A DNA stretch of 64,000 nt from Paratinospora sagittata (GCA_035771175.1 CM069608.1:9318019-9382018), one strand, 5' to 3'; positions 31,175 to 43,150 are shown, counted from the first letter of the stretch. Made by a program: numbers and translations. Notes: a model not told the origin generated them from the letters alone.

Positions 31175-31194
31175 ACAAAAAACAAAAAAAAAGG

Positions 31195-33211
31195 AAAAGA
31201 AAAGAAAAAGCTTAGGAGCAAGGGGGTGTCTTTGAAAAATATAAAAAACAAGTAAGCAATTGCGCTTCCACGACATCAATTGTGACTTATCTCGTAGTTT
31301 TAAGGAACTATTGGTAGCGCAAAGAGCGAAAAAGTAGTTGGATATGCAGTCTATCAATAAAAAAAAGTATATATATATAAATGTGAAACAATGAAGATTC
31401 TTCTTTCAAATCTTAGCAAGAGTGTGAAACTTGAATTAGAATTGTGGTGCTGCATCCAAGTCAGTGCATGAGAAATCTGACATTAGTACTTGGACTAGGA
31501 AAAAAGACAATGTATGACCTTACTTCCATAATGCTTTTATGACTCAAAAATTATATTCAAAACTATACTCATACTGATGTAGTGTATGCTGAATGGAAAA
31601 ATTTTCCTTTTTTATTTTTTTATGATGATGTGGTGATGTGGTGTATTGACACATCAGCCTAGGTACAAATTTAAGTATATATCATAGGTCATTTTATCAT
31701 TCTTATTCAAGAGACTACTTTTGGATTGGAACCACGACCTTTTAAGTCATATAAAACAATTTGAATGGTTGTATTAAGACCCGTCCTTTATGCATACTTG
31801 CACAAATGATGAAATTAAAGAAAAAGAAAGAAGCCAATTAGCCATAGAGGGCTAATTAATATTATTAATTAATTGATCAATTAACAAGTGGATTTGTTTG
31901 ATGAATTGCCAAGCAGAGTTCAAGGGCCACAAGATTAATTCATTACAACTCCTTTAAACTTGACATGACTTGCCTTTGACTGATCTAAAGAGATAATTAA
32001 TTCACAATTAAAAAAAAGACCAAAATAAATGTGATAATACAACATCAAGGAATGGGCCCTGAGATACAAATTGAGCAACTTTAGTACATTTGCCTCAAAT
32101 TAATTTTAATCGGTAGTAAAGTTACTAATCAACCTTATTTCACCCCCAACAGCTATTATTAATGGTGTTGCGTGCTATATATCCATCATAACTACCTTCT
32201 CCACCAATGGGATTAAACAACAATCACTAACCTAAAAGTACCCTTTAATAAAAAGTAATAATAACTACAATCTTTCATTACATAATTAAGAAAAGAAAAA
32301 TGATTAGTAGATTTTTTTTTTGACATATATTTTTGGCATTGTAGTTGATATTGGTTAGATCGCTTCGAATAACGCAACAATGCCTCGTATCATACAATCA
32401 ACACATGAGAAGAGACGTTGTCACGTAATTCAATACAATTTAACCACTTTCAGCTACAATGTCAAAAATATATGTTAAAAAAATGAATTTACGTAGCATT
32501 ACCCTTAAGAAAATATAGTTCTTTAAAGAAAATATTTCCCCTGCTCTTCTTTAGAGGGATTAGAGTAAATTAAGTACCATCATAATTGTCTAAAATTTGT
32601 CTCAATTATTATGTTTTGGTGATATGAAAAGCATTTCACTAAACTTTCTCTTTTAACCATGACCTTTAAGTCATACTGGCATAAATGATGAAATGAAAGA
32701 AAGAGAAAGAAGCCTTTAATTCATCAAATTTAAAGATAATCTTCAAAATATAATTTTTCTTGAATTTTTTTTTTTCAAAAATCTCAAGGATTTATTTTTT
32801 ATTTTACTTTTTAAATTTTATCCTAGATTTTTTATCAAGAAGCAACTGCACCAATGCTTGAAGGTCAAATGTGAGTTCTTTATTGACACAGGTTTGAAAC
32901 TCAGAGTGCATGAAGAGTAAAATCTTGCAAATCTTTTATTCCCATTTTCTAAGAGTACTATTAGGACGTAATTGAAATTTTGTTTTAACAACCCTTAATT
33001 TTTAAATTATTTTGCTAGCTAGGTCTCTGTTTAACATTTTCTTCTTTTAAGTTTGGTAGCTTTGGTAGTGGGATTAGCTCACCCTCCATACAAGGACCAA
33101 AACTTTAGAACTTTCCCATTCAATATTTTAAGGACCAAAACCTTTCATTTCTTCCTCCCAATCAACAAGAAATAAAAAACTCTCTGCTCCTCTCCACCAC
33201 CTAAACCAAAG
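31195..33211. other. non-coding region upstream of the glycosyltransferase gene
   Basis: A/T-rich; holds a small MITE (32312-32483) and the diverged repeat at about 32695-32890 that matches 12400-12600. The last 100 bp before the ATG are C/T-rich (CTCTCTGCTCCTCTCCACC), typical of a plant 5' UTR. No certain TATA box was picked. Confidence 0.5.
32312..32483. mobile_element. small MITE-like inverted repeat
   Basis: Imperfect inverted repeats of about 45 bp: TGACATATATTTTTGGCATT on the left and TGTCAAAAATATATGTTAAA on the right. Total about 172 bp, no coding capacity. No target duplication resolved. Confidence 0.6.
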
Positions 33212-34717
33212 ATGATGAAACCCAACAACAAGAACAGCATAGTTCTCTACCCTTCACCGGCCATAGGCCACCTGATCTCCATGGTAGAACTAGCAAAGCT
33301 CCTCCTCTCCCGCCACCCTTCCCTCTCCATCACCATCCTAATGACCACACCACCTTACAACACCGGCGCCACCGCTCCCTACATCGCCGCCGTCTCCAAA
33401 ACAAACCCTCTCCTTCACTTCCACCACCTCCCCACCCTCTCCCTCTCCGCCATCCTTGGCGACGGAGACGACTCCCCCCACCAAGAAACTCTCGCCTTCG
33501 ACCTCCTCCGCCTCAACAACTCCCACGTCCGCGACGCCCTCCAATCAATCTCCGTCGCCTCCACCGTCCGCGCCTTGGTCCTCGACTTCTTCTGCTCTGC
33601 CTCCCTCGACGTCGCCGCCGCCCTTGACATCGACACCTACTTCTACTTCACCTCCGGAGCCGCGGTCCTCGCTTTCTTCCTCCACTTGTCAATTCTTCAT
33701 AAAACCACCACCAAAAGCTTCAAAGATCACAGTTCCGACGAACTTTTGTACATCCCGGGGATATTGTCGCGGGTTCTGGCCACCGACATGCCGGAACCGG
33801 TATTAGATCGTGAAGATAAAGCTTACGAGGAATTCTTGTTCGCTTCTTATTGCTTGCCTAAAGCCAAAGGGATTATACTAAACACATTTGATTCGCTAGA
33901 ACCTCACGCTATCAAAACACTACGTGATCAGTATCAGTACAGTTCTCCATCACCTTCACTTATTTATTGTATAGGACCTTTGATCGCGTCTTACGAAGAA
34001 GAACGACATAATAGTACTAGTAGTAGCACGAGTGATAGTAACAATAACAAGGTGATGAACGAGTGCATGGAATGGCTTGATATGCAGCCTAGCAAGAGCG
34101 TTGTGTTCTTCTGTTTTGGAAGCTTAGGGTTGTTTTCTAGGTCACAATTGAAAGAGATCGCGGTGGGGTTGGAAAGAAGCGGCGAGAGGTTCTTGTGGGT
34201 GGTTCGGAGTCAGCCAGTGGAAGATCGGAGGAATCGGTTCTTGCCGCCGGAGGAACCGGACTTGGTTGAATTACTACCGGAAGGGTTCTTGGAACGGACG
34301 AAGGAGAGGGGATTAGTGGTGAAGTCATGGGCGCCACAGGTGAAGGTGTTGAATCATGGTGCGGTTGGAGGGTTTGTGACTCATTGTGGGTGGAATTCGG
34401 TGCTGGAAGCGATTTGCGCGGGCGTGCCGATGGTGGCGTGGCCGCTCTACGCGGAGCAGAGGCTGAACAGAGTTGTGATGGTGGAGGAGTTGAAGCTGGC
34501 TTTGTCAATGGAGGAAGAGAAAGGAGATGAAGGAGAGTTTGTTGTGAGAGCTGAGGAAGTGGAGAAGAAGGTGAGAATGGTGATGGGTGAGGATGGAAAA
34601 GGGAAAGAGCTGAGAGAAAGGACTGTTAGAGCTATGGAGAGTGGTAGAGCTGCTGTTAGTGAAGGTGGGTCGTCTTTCAGGGCTTTGGATGAGCTTGTCA
34701 AGTTGTGGATGAATTGA
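33212..34717 (+). CDS. UDP-glycosyltransferase, UGT88-like (family 1)
   Basis: 501 residues in a single exon; no intron is needed. The N-terminal acceptor domain has SPAIGH with the catalytic His20, and Asp125 in the VLDFFC block is the usual partner. The 44-residue PSPG box runs W373-Q416 (WAPQVKVLNHGAVGG, THCGWNS, PLYAEQ); the final Gln is typical of UDP-glucose users. VLYPSPAIGHLISMVEL and LLPEGFLERTKERGLVVKSW resemble UGT88 (group E) enzymes that glucosylate flavonoid, chalcone or other phenolic hydroxyls in the cytosol; the actual substrate cannot be read. A Ser/Asn-rich insert (about 267-281) makes it slightly longer than usual. The first of two adjacent ATGs is taken. The first 500 bp are strongly C-rich at third positions, unlike the rest. 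Confidence 0.94.
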   Translation: MMKPNNKNSIVLYPSPAIGHLISMVELAKLLLSRHPSLSITILMTTPPYNTGATAPYIAAVSKTNPLLHFHHLPTLSLSAILGDGDDSPHQETLAFDLLRLNNSHVRDALQSISVASTVRALVLDFFCSASLDVAAALDIDTYFYFTSGAAVLAFFLHLSILHKTTTKSFKDHSSDELLYIPGILSRVLATDMPEPVLDREDKAYEEFLFASYCLPKAKGIILNTFDSLEPHAIKTLRDQYQYSSPSPSLIYCIGPLIASYEEERHNSTSSSTSDSNNNKVMNECMEWLDMQPSKSVVFFCFGSLGLFSRSQLKEIAVGLERSGERFLWVVRSQPVEDRRNRFLPPEEPDLVELLPEGFLERTKERGLVVKSWAPQVKVLNHGAVGGFVTHCGWNSVLEAICAGVPMVAWPLYAEQRLNRVVMVEELKLALSMEEEKGDEGEFVVRAEEVEKKVRMVMGEDGKGKELRERTVRAMESGRAAVSEGGSSFRALDELVKLWMN

Positions 34718-35014
34718 TTTTTTTTTTTTTTTTTCAATGATGCTTTGCTCTCTCAAAAAAAAAAAAAAAGTGGTTTCTTTACTATGATTATATTAAATCC
34801 ATGGATTACTTCATTCGTGGAAATATTATATGAAAAATATTTTAGAAACGCACATTTGAAATATATTTTGTTGACATTACCTCAATCATATCAAATTACG
34901 TATTATCACATGATTCGAGATAATTCAACAATTCTCGGACAATGTCAATAAAGTCCATGAGTTTGAAAGGTTTGTTAGTTAAAATTACTCATATTATATA
35001 ATATGATATACGCC
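34718..35014. other. 3' flank of the glycosyltransferase gene
   Basis: A 17-base T-run (34718-34734) starts right after the stop codon and a 15-base A-run follows (34755-34769), giving a small possible hairpin. Otherwise A/T-rich, no gene. Confidence 0.5.
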
Positions 35015-35300
35015 AACGCGATATTGGTTCGATAGTTCATGGCTGGAGTGCTTCACCCTTAAGGACTAGAGGTTACTTGTTCAAATTCAAATACAAAGTG
35101 ACACGAATGAGTTTGACAATTCTAGCTTTGTCACCCTTCGTAAATTCTTAATTTACTTGGTGTAGGAACTAGTCGGATCGTGGTGAGGGAGCGGATTGGT
35201 TATTAATTTATCTTTTATGTATTCAGACAATTCACGAGTTAGAATGGGTCAAGTCTCTAGGGGATAGGGGTCTTGAGCTGTTTCTTTTCGAAATAAAATA
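35015..35300 (+). repeat. possible tRNA-derived SINE
   Basis: A box-B-like GTTCAAATTC (35079-35088) follows a weak box-A-like TGGCTGGAGTG about 40 bases upstream, and the stretch ends in TCTAGGGGATAGGGGTC and an A/T-rich tail. This suits a SINE, but no target duplication or second copy was seen. Confidence 0.3.
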
Positions 35301-35572
35301 AAAAAAATAAGATAAAATTGTTATACATATTTCTAAATGAAGAATGCTAGAACGACTTCAAAAAAAAACGGACTTAAAATTTTATCTATAGTGATGCCGT
35401 GGTGATCCCTCTTTTAATTCAGTTTTTAGGTCTTGGTTTTATTTTGTTTTGTTTTATTTATTTATTTATTTATTTTTGAGAGAAAAGGAACTTAAAGAAA
35501 AAAAAAGAAAAGAGGAGATGCCTCCTTAAATACACGATCTTCTACAATAAGTGAAATTTCCTCAACCATTGG

Positions 35573-37978
35573 TGTCACGACGCCCCTGACGTAGGCTGAC
35601 GTCATGACCGGCAAAGTGTACTATACACTGTACATACCCATATACAGTATACAATACACTGTCAGCCTTCACGTAGTCTCACAATCTTTCCCCAAATTTT
35701 TAGAATTTTTTTTTTCTTTTTTTAATATACCAAAAATCAAATCCAATATAGATCTCTATAATCATTCCCTTCCCTCACAGATCACATTCATCCAATATAT
35801 TAAACTATCTATGCCCACATCCCATCTAGATGATAATACATATATAATGTGTGATAAGTATACATATCAAGATAACAAAAATATAATCTATTTCCTCCAA
35901 GCATATATACACATACCAGACGAAGGCTCACGTGAGTATCACTCACGAAATTTTCCTTTTCCCTTCGACTCAATACCTGAAATATTGGAGGAAATGGGGT
36001 GAGCAAACAACAGCTCAGTGAATATAGTTCTTGAGATGACAATTATATACATTTAGAGAAATATGACATTTAAAATTATTTCAAACACTTATGCAACACA
36101 TGCATCATTCAACGAATATATTATACATGTCAACAACATAAATTTCATGAGTTTTCAATAATACCATGCACAATCTCCTTCCTCCGCAAGGCAAGAGAGC
36201 GGGTCTAACCCTTGTATGGCCGTTACAAGGTAGCCACAACCTCTCATTACCCAATGAACAGTCATTTCAAGGATCCCAACCCTTGTTAGGACAGACCTAC
36301 TGACAATGAGGACTCGCAAAACCTCATCCGGGTCTAGTGCCTAACGAAATGACAATGAGGACTCGCAAAACCTCATCATTACAAACTCCAATTGCTAAAA
36401 TCAGTTTGCATGATCCATAAAACTCAATGCATTATATATAAATATAACATGCATACAATCAAACATTTTATATTCGTACAATGTCATACAAGAACCAAAT
36501 CAAGAAAACTATACTCACCGTACAACACGTTCCACTTAAACTCAATCATCGTCGCTTTCGAGTCCAGCTCCAAGTTAAATCCAATTAATTTAACCTGTTA
36601 CAATCACTCCATAATTCAATTTCATGTCTTCATATTTATCTTTCTCAACTCACTTCAAATCACGAATAATAAATCCATTTAGGACTCATAAGCAGTTAGC
36701 TCGTTTCTGTGGTCAATCTAGATATTTCCACAAGAAAGAACAGTGAAAATAGATGTCAAAATCATATTTTCACGACACCATATCCTTAGTTACAAAAACG
36801 ATCAAAGCATATCCAAATATCATGTTCCAACGTCCGGAATTCAGTTCTTCACGATTCTATGATCTCAAACTGGGGTTTCATTGGGTTCACATCACTGTGC
36901 ACAGTACTATTCACATTACTGATCAATGTTCACTATTCACTATTCACTATTCAGTATTCACTGTGCACTATTTACTATCAACTATTCAGTATTCATCACT
37001 ATTCATCCGAAAGATGTAAATTGTATTAAAATTGTCAAACGGTCTCCAAAACGCATGAAATAGAATCTAACCACAGATTCGGAGTCCTGACAGTCCAGGG
37101 AGCGTTTTTCTACCTTTCTCGCGTATTTTTATTCATGTTGGGTCAAAATCCCAATTTTTGAAAACGCCGTAAAACGGCTCCCACAACAAAAATTTACTCC
37201 GCTAGAATTGTTACATCTAGCTTAGAGATCAATTTCACGAAGAAATAGAGTAGAAATCGCTTACCGTGGGTCTCGATTCGACGAAAATCTCGGCATCCCT
37301 TTTTTTTTCTTTTCTTTCTCTCCGTTCTCTCGCTCTCTGGTTCTTCTTCTCTTTCTGCAACTCTTCTAATTGTTTTGTTTTTGTTTTTGTTTTGTTTTTT
37401 TGTTGTTGGACGTTGGTGGGAGAGAGTTGATAAGGAAGTGATTAAAAAAATACCTTGATTGTTGTTGGACGTTGGAGGAAGTGATTAAAAAAATACCTTG
37501 ATTGTTGTTGGACGTTGGTGGGAGAGAGTTGATAAGGAAGTGATTAAAAGATAAGTATAAAAAAATACCTTGATTCCATGCTTCCTCATCTTACTTACTA
37601 AAGTAACTTATTTTTCTTTTAGTTTAGTTCTTTTTTTTTTTTTGTTTAATGTTAACGTACGAGATATTGAGATGAGAAAGGAGAGAGTTGACATTTTATA
37701 TAAAAATGATCCACTACTCCTCATCCTCAAGAATTAACCAACTCCCCATCTTAAATCATACTATTCATTTATTCAATCATACTATTCATTTATTCATTAA
37801 ATCATACTTCAATCCATATTTTTAATTAAATCATACATGCGTATATTTAGCGCATACGTATCAAATACGTATACTATCACACGTATATGTATCTCATATA
37901 TATAAAATACGTGTATTATATATCTCGATATACGCGTACTTCAACGTATATATGTAATTAAATTTACGGGGTGTTACA
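35573..37978 (-). repeat. solo LTR of gypsy family G, minus orientation
   Basis: 2406 bp, TGTCACGACG... to ...GGGGTGTTACA, flanked by a perfect ATTGG duplication (35568-35572 and 37979-37983). It is the complement of the 5' LTR at 59298-60770, sharing blocks such as the GTCATGACGTCAGCCTACGT end, the CGTAAAACGGCTCCCACA block (about 37169) and the TGTAACACCCCGTAAATT start. It lacks internal sequence, so it is a solo LTR. Open frames inside (for example 35604-36002) are not genes. A run of ACTATTCAC-type motifs lies at 36900-37010. Confidence 0.92.
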
Positions 37979-38566
37979 ATTGGAGAAGTAATAAATAAAC
38001 TAAACCTACTCATCCTATGAGCCAGTGTTTCCTTCTCTTGAAAAATGAAAAATAGATACATTGAATAAAGAAAGAAATCAATTAATTCTCCCTCTTTTCA
38101 CTATAAATTGGTTTCGTACTATAAATTGAAAGAAACCTTTTTTTTTTTCTCAACCAGACAAATCTTATCTTCCAAGGTTTGTCAGTTTCTCACATTTTCC
38201 TAATACATGCATTATGGCTCCTGTTCTAGCTAGTAGTTGCGTGACTCAGGGGTGTCCCAAGCGAAAGAATGTGGCTATTAAGGACACATTGGGCTATTTG
38301 GTACCAATATAGTCTTTATGTTTTTGACAAGTTGGTAGTAAATTAGGTACTTGAGTGATGTAATAGGCCCCACCTTTTTTGGTTTCTTGTAATAACTTTA
38401 TCAATATGAGGTTCTCATGTATATATATGAGGCAGGAATATATATATATATATATATTATGTCAATGTTTTGATGGTCGGAGTAGTTGCTTATATATATA
38501 TATATATATATATTATGTCACTGTTTTGATGGTCGGAGTAGTTGCGGAGTAGTTGCGGAGTAGTTG

Positions 38567-38608
<42 letters not shown>

Positions 38609-39052
38609 GTCAATGTTTGGTGGTCGGAGTAGTTGCGTGACTCAGGGATGTCCCACGCGAAAGAATGTGGCTATTAAGGACACATTGGGCTATTATAGTC
38701 TTTATCTTTTGACAAGGTGGTAATATACTAGGTTCTTGAACGTAATAGGCCCCACCTTTTTTGATTTCTTCTAATAATTTTATCAATACTAGTTTGGTCG
38801 TGCAAGACACATATTAAATATGTAATTTAGGTTATATTTAAAAAAAATATTTTATGTATATTAGGTGCTAACGTCATTTTTTTGACTTAAAACTCAACAT
38901 CTTTAAATATTTTGGAGATACACATGTATTATATAATATTCCTAACATCTAATAGAGATTGGATGTCAGCGTCAAAAAATAGCATTGATATTTAGTGTAT
39001 CTTTAGTATTACTCAATAATGCTTAAACAGTGTCCACAGTTATAATAATCAA
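37979..39052. other. spacer with a local duplication and TA repeats
   Basis: 38232-38406 and 38628-38788 are diverged direct copies (GTAGTTGCGTGACTCAGG, AAGAATGTGGCTATTAAGG, AATAGGCCCCACCTTTTTT). Between them, units of GTTTTGATGGTCGGAGTAGTTGC alternate with (TA)n tracts at 38438, 38493 and 38568. No gene. Confidence 0.8.
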
Positions 39053-39422
39053 TGTCACACCTGGGTTGCTTAAGCGCCCAATACCCAATGTGATGAGTAC
39101 CCCCACAGGGCATACTCCAGTCATAGCACCACATAATATTGTCCAATCTGAGTTGCACAAGCGCCCCATACCCTAGATCATTTGTCCATACTATTCATTC
39201 ATGAATAGTGCAAGGCTTCCCCCAGATTCGATCTCACAACCTCCTTATAAGGTTTGATTTCACAATCTGAGTAACCACTGAATAGCGTGGACAAATGATC
39301 TAGGGTATGGGGCGCTTGCACAACTCAGATGGGACAATATTATGTGGTGCTATGGCTGGAGTATGCCTTGCGGGGTACTTATCACACTAAGTATGAGGCG
39401 CTTGCGCAACCCAGATGTGACA
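39053..39422. mobile_element. palindromic TG...CA foldback element, copy 3
   Basis: 370 bp from TGTCACACCTGGGTTGC to GCAACCCAGATGTGACA. Inverted arms carry CCCCATACCCTAGATCATTTGTCC and its complement, and ACATAATATTGTCC, as in copies 1 and 2. The centre keeps AATCTGAGTAACCACTGA. The right flank AAAAAGGCC also follows a unit in copy 2 (26213). No convincing target duplication. Confidence 0.8.
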
Positions 39423-39600
39423 AAAAGGCCTTAAACTAATTCAATGAAACTAATTTAAAACAAAGATATAAGAGATTAATACAAAATGAAACTTACATGA
39501 ATGAAATGTTGTTATCTAACGTTATTTCAAAACCTTACTTTCTTTGTGAAAATATGGCCAAATGCATTATTTTGAAATAAAAACTTATAATTAGTTTTCT
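39423..39600. other. spacer
   Basis: A/T-rich; no gene. Confidence 0.4.
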
Positions 39601-40094
39601 CTAAGTGTTCGTGGGGTCATGAGGTAGGTGGGTCGTAGATACCTGCAGATCTCTTTACTTGATTTCTTCAAGTGTTCGTCGAATCATGAGGTCGGTAGAT
39701 AATATTCGACCCCCCACTGTGTTCTGAACCTTTAGGTTCTCTTCTTGATAGCGGTTTGATCGCCGCTTCCAGGCACTTGAAGGATCAATGACCCATCTTC
39801 TCAGTAGTATCTGCCCCTCTGGAGCAGTACCCCAAGGCACTCTTGACTGTGGCCATCTTCTCGGTAGGTACACAGCTAAAGCTTGGTACCTCCAAGGCAT
39901 TTTAGGGCTGGGGCCCTTCTTCTCGGTGGCGTTCGATCTGGTCGGTAGTCCCAAGGCACCGTAAATTGTAGATCATAGACGTAGATTCGTAGAACAAAAC
40001 CTCTTGCTTATTGTGGAAAAATCTCGAACAAACACTTGTAGAAATCTAAAAAATAAAATTAGAGGTAACTAACACCTCGGAAAATACTAGAACA

Positions 40095-41200
40095 TTACTT
40101 CTGTGCTGCTACTTCTACTGCTAATGCATACTGGTAATACTTCTTGAGGTGCTCTGCATTCTAGGGCTTAGGAATTCTTCTCCTTGAAAGATCTTTGAGT
40201 TCGTACACCCCCGTGCGAAGTACTGCAGTGATCTTGTAGGGCCCTTCCCAGTTGGAACCGAGGGCATCTGCTTCAGGCTCATGTGTGTTCAACATGAACT
40301 TCCTTAGCACTAGGTCACCAACTTTGAAGTTTCTATGCTTCACCTTGGCATTGTAGTACTTTGAGATCCTCTGCTGGTATGCCGTTAGCTTGAGCTGTGC
40401 TTGTTCTCTTTTTTCTTCGAGTAGATCCAGGTCGGTATGCTGAGCGTTTATGTTCTTGGCTTTGTCAAAGTAAGAGGTCCTAAAAGTCGATATTTCGAGC
40501 TCCATTAGTACGAAGGCCTCCATCCCGAAAGCTAGGGAGAATGGTGTTTCTCCTGTGGCTATTCGGGAGTTGGTGCGGTATGACCAGAAAGCTTGCTGCA
40601 TATCTTCAGCCCACATTCCTTTCTTTTCCTTGAACCTGGCCTTCAATGTATGCTTGATAATCTTGTTCACAGCTTTCACCTAATCGTTGGCTTGAGGATA
40701 GGTTGGAATAGAGAGGAAATGTCGAATACCGAGGTCTTCATAAAATGACCGGTACCTAGCATTGTCAAATTGTTTGCCGTTATCTGAGATAATGGCGTAT
40801 AGGACACCGAAACAGTAGACAATTGATTGCCAGATGAAGTGCGTGGTCTTCTGCTCAGTAATTTGTGCTAACGGTTCGGCCTCTGCCCACTTGGTAAAGT
40901 AGTTAACAGCAACAATTGCAAACTTGACCTGTCCCTTACAGGTCGATAGAGGTCGTATCAGATCCACCCCCCACCGAGCAAAAGGCCATGAGCTATGGAT
41001 CGGGGAGAGATTCTCCGCTAGAGCTCGGATGTGGGTTCCATGTTTCTGACAACTGTCGCATTTCCTAGCTATCCTTATAGCGTCTTTATGGATTGTTGGC
41101 CAATAATAGCCCTGGCGAAGAACCTTGTACGCGAGAGTCATTCCGCAAGAATGGTTGCCACATATGCCCGCATTAATTTCCTCAAGAACTAGTTGTGCTT
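40095..41200 (-). pseudogene. Tat gypsy integrase, inactive
   Basis: Fragments 40680-41141 and 40161-40679. The zinc domain ends in CDSCQKHG; the core has WGVDLIRPL (first Asp) and ISDNGKQF (second Asp). At the 40679/40680 junction a stop is followed by VKAVNK where the family has a catalytic Glu, so Glu is replaced by Lys. The C-terminus has the GPY-like WEGPYKI and ends with NAEHLKKYY after one more stop. Confidence 0.88.
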
Positions 41201-42323
41201 ACTCTTCCCGTAGGCATCTTAAATAAGGCATAGTGAAGCTACGCCTATAGAGCTGATCGTCTATTATGGAATACCTAGCAGCTTGTCTCTACATTTTTCT
41301 TGCTTTGACTTTGTCCTCAGGGAGGTTGCCATTTCGTATGGAATCTTCAATCGGGTCCATCCATGATGGGTTTTGGCTGAGGCTGCCGACCTGATGGGCG
41401 GTACCCATTCTACCAATACTCATTTCTGGTAAAAATTCCACCAGGGCTCGGATCATGAGTTTGGCCTCTGAGGAGGAGGCCAACTTAGAAAGGGCATCCG
41501 CCAAGGTATTTTCTGTTCTCGGCACCTGCTTCAGTTCATACTCCTTGAACCTTCCTAGCAGGGTCATGGCTTCTTTCAGATATGCTTGCATTCTGTCGTC
41601 CTTAGCCTGATACTTTGGTGTGACCTGCCCCGCAATGAGCTAAGAGTCGTAGTAGATGAGCATTTTGTTCACCCCCCAGCTGAAAGCAAGTCATAAGTTA
41701 GCCAGAATTGCTTCGTACTCTACTTTCTTATTAGATGCTGGGAAACCGAAGCGAAGAGCACACACATGTTTCTCACCTCTAGAGAAGATGAGCATTATTC
41801 CCGCTCCACATCCCTACTTGCAGGAAGAGCCATCGACGAACAACTTCCAGGCTTCTTCAGGTCAAAGGTTGGTAGGCGGATCTATCTGAGATAGCTCAGA
41901 CAAAAAAATTGCCATTACCTGACCCTTCATAGTTGTACGAGGTCGGTACTCGATGACGAATTCACTCAACTCGATGGCCTACTTAGTCAATCGTCTGGAT
42001 GTTTTTGGCCTCAAGATCAGCTGTCTCAGAAGGTGCCTAATGAGAATGACTATGATGTGGGCCTGGATGTAGGGTCTCAACTTTCGAACTGAAGTGACAA
42101 ATGCCAGGGCCAGCTTTTTAATCTCAGGATATATCGTCTCTGCGTCGAGCAAAGACTTGCTGGTGTAGTACACCGCCTTCTAGTTTTCCAGCTCTTCTCT
42201 GATCAGGGTAGAACTAACGACCGCTTCTGAAACTGCTAGGTATAGGAAGAGTTGTTCTCCATGAAGGGATTTTGACAGTAGATGAGCCTGACCTAGGTAA
42301 GCCTTTAGCTCTTTTAATGACTT
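41201..42323 (-). pseudogene. Tat gypsy RNase H regions
   Basis: YYTSKSLLDAETIYPEIKKLALAFV (about 42090-42175) is the gypsy RNase H. Further on, EAWKLFVDGSS, SNKKVEYEAILANL and VPRTENTLADALSKLAS (41480-41860) form a second RNase H-type domain, the archaeal-like RNase H known from Tat elements. Several stops separate the pieces. Confidence 0.8.
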
Positions 42324-43150
42324 CTAACACTTTGGGGTCCACTCCATCGCCTTTTTCTTGATCAGTTTGAAGAACGAAATGCATCTATCTGTGAACTTAG
42401 AGATGAACCTGCTCAGTGCAGTTACGCACCCAGTGAGCCTTTTGACTTCTTTCGCTGTCCGGGGTGACCACATGTCGATTAGAGCCTGAATATTGTCGGG
42501 GTTGGCTTCGATTCCTTTTTGGTTAATGAGGAATCCTAAAAGTTTACTAGAGCTCACTCCAAAAGTGCATTTTGCCGGGTTGAGCTTCACGTGATACTTT
42601 CTAAGTATCGTGAACACGTGTAACAGGTCGGTAAGATGAGCTGTAGCTTCCACACTTTTGACCAACATGTTGTCGACGTAGACTTCCATGTTCACTCCAA
42701 TTTTCTCAGTGAACATGTTGTTGACCATCCTCTGGCAAGCGGTCCCGACATTTTTTAGGCCGAAGGGCATCACCTTGTAGCAATACAAACCTCGGTCTGT
42801 AATGAAGGCTGTTTTCTCTTCATTTCTGTGACTTAGCCCAATCTGGTTGTACACCAAATACGCATCCATGAAGCTCAACAGCTCGTGACCTGCTGTTGCA
42901 TCCACCAGTTGGTCGATGTAGAGCAATGAGAAGCTATCCTTTGGGCAAGCTTTATTCAGAACAATGAAGTCGACGCATGTTCTCCACTTTTTATTGGGTT
43001 TTTTGACCATCACTACGTTGGCCAACCAATATGGGTAGGACACCTCTATGATAAAGCCTCTCGTTAGTAGCTTGTCTACCTCCGCTAGTAGACCTTCAGC
43101 TCAGTCAGAGCTGAGAGCCAGTTTCTTCTGCCGGACTGGTTTGGCCTCCA
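42324..43150 (-). pseudogene. Tat gypsy reverse transcriptase
   Basis: Open for 239 codons (42324-43043): YPYWLANVVMVKKPNKKWR, DAYLVYNQI, VMPFGLKNVGTACQRMVNNMF, and the polymerase box as VYVDNMLVK. The second catalytic Asp of YVDD is Asn, so this copy would lack polymerase activity even where the frame is open. Upstream (43043-43150) the frame is broken. Confidence 0.9.

Larger units (their letters stand above)
25396..31190 (+). mobile_element. 5'-truncated plant LINE (L1-type), split by two insertions
   Basis: Reverse transcriptase, zf-RVT and RNase H parts of a plant LINE follow in order across 25404-28335. A foldback compound interrupts it at 25811-26654 and a solo LTR at 28354-31174. After the solo LTR only an A-rich tail remains (ACAAAAAACAAAAAAAAAGG, 31175-31194), which fits the LINE poly(A). 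The 5' end, including the endonuclease, is absent. No clear target duplication was found. Confidence 0.85.

Noticed and set aside
33456..33806. Alternative frames within the glycosyltransferase gene
   Set aside because: They are shadows produced by C-rich codons of the real gene.
35604..36002. 132-codon open frame
   Set aside because: Lies entirely within the solo LTR 35573-37978; no recognisable protein.
39655..39954. 99-codon minus-strand frame downstream of the Tat integrase
   Set aside because: It falls in the repeat-rich 3' region of the Tat element; composition reflects imperfect repeats, no domain.
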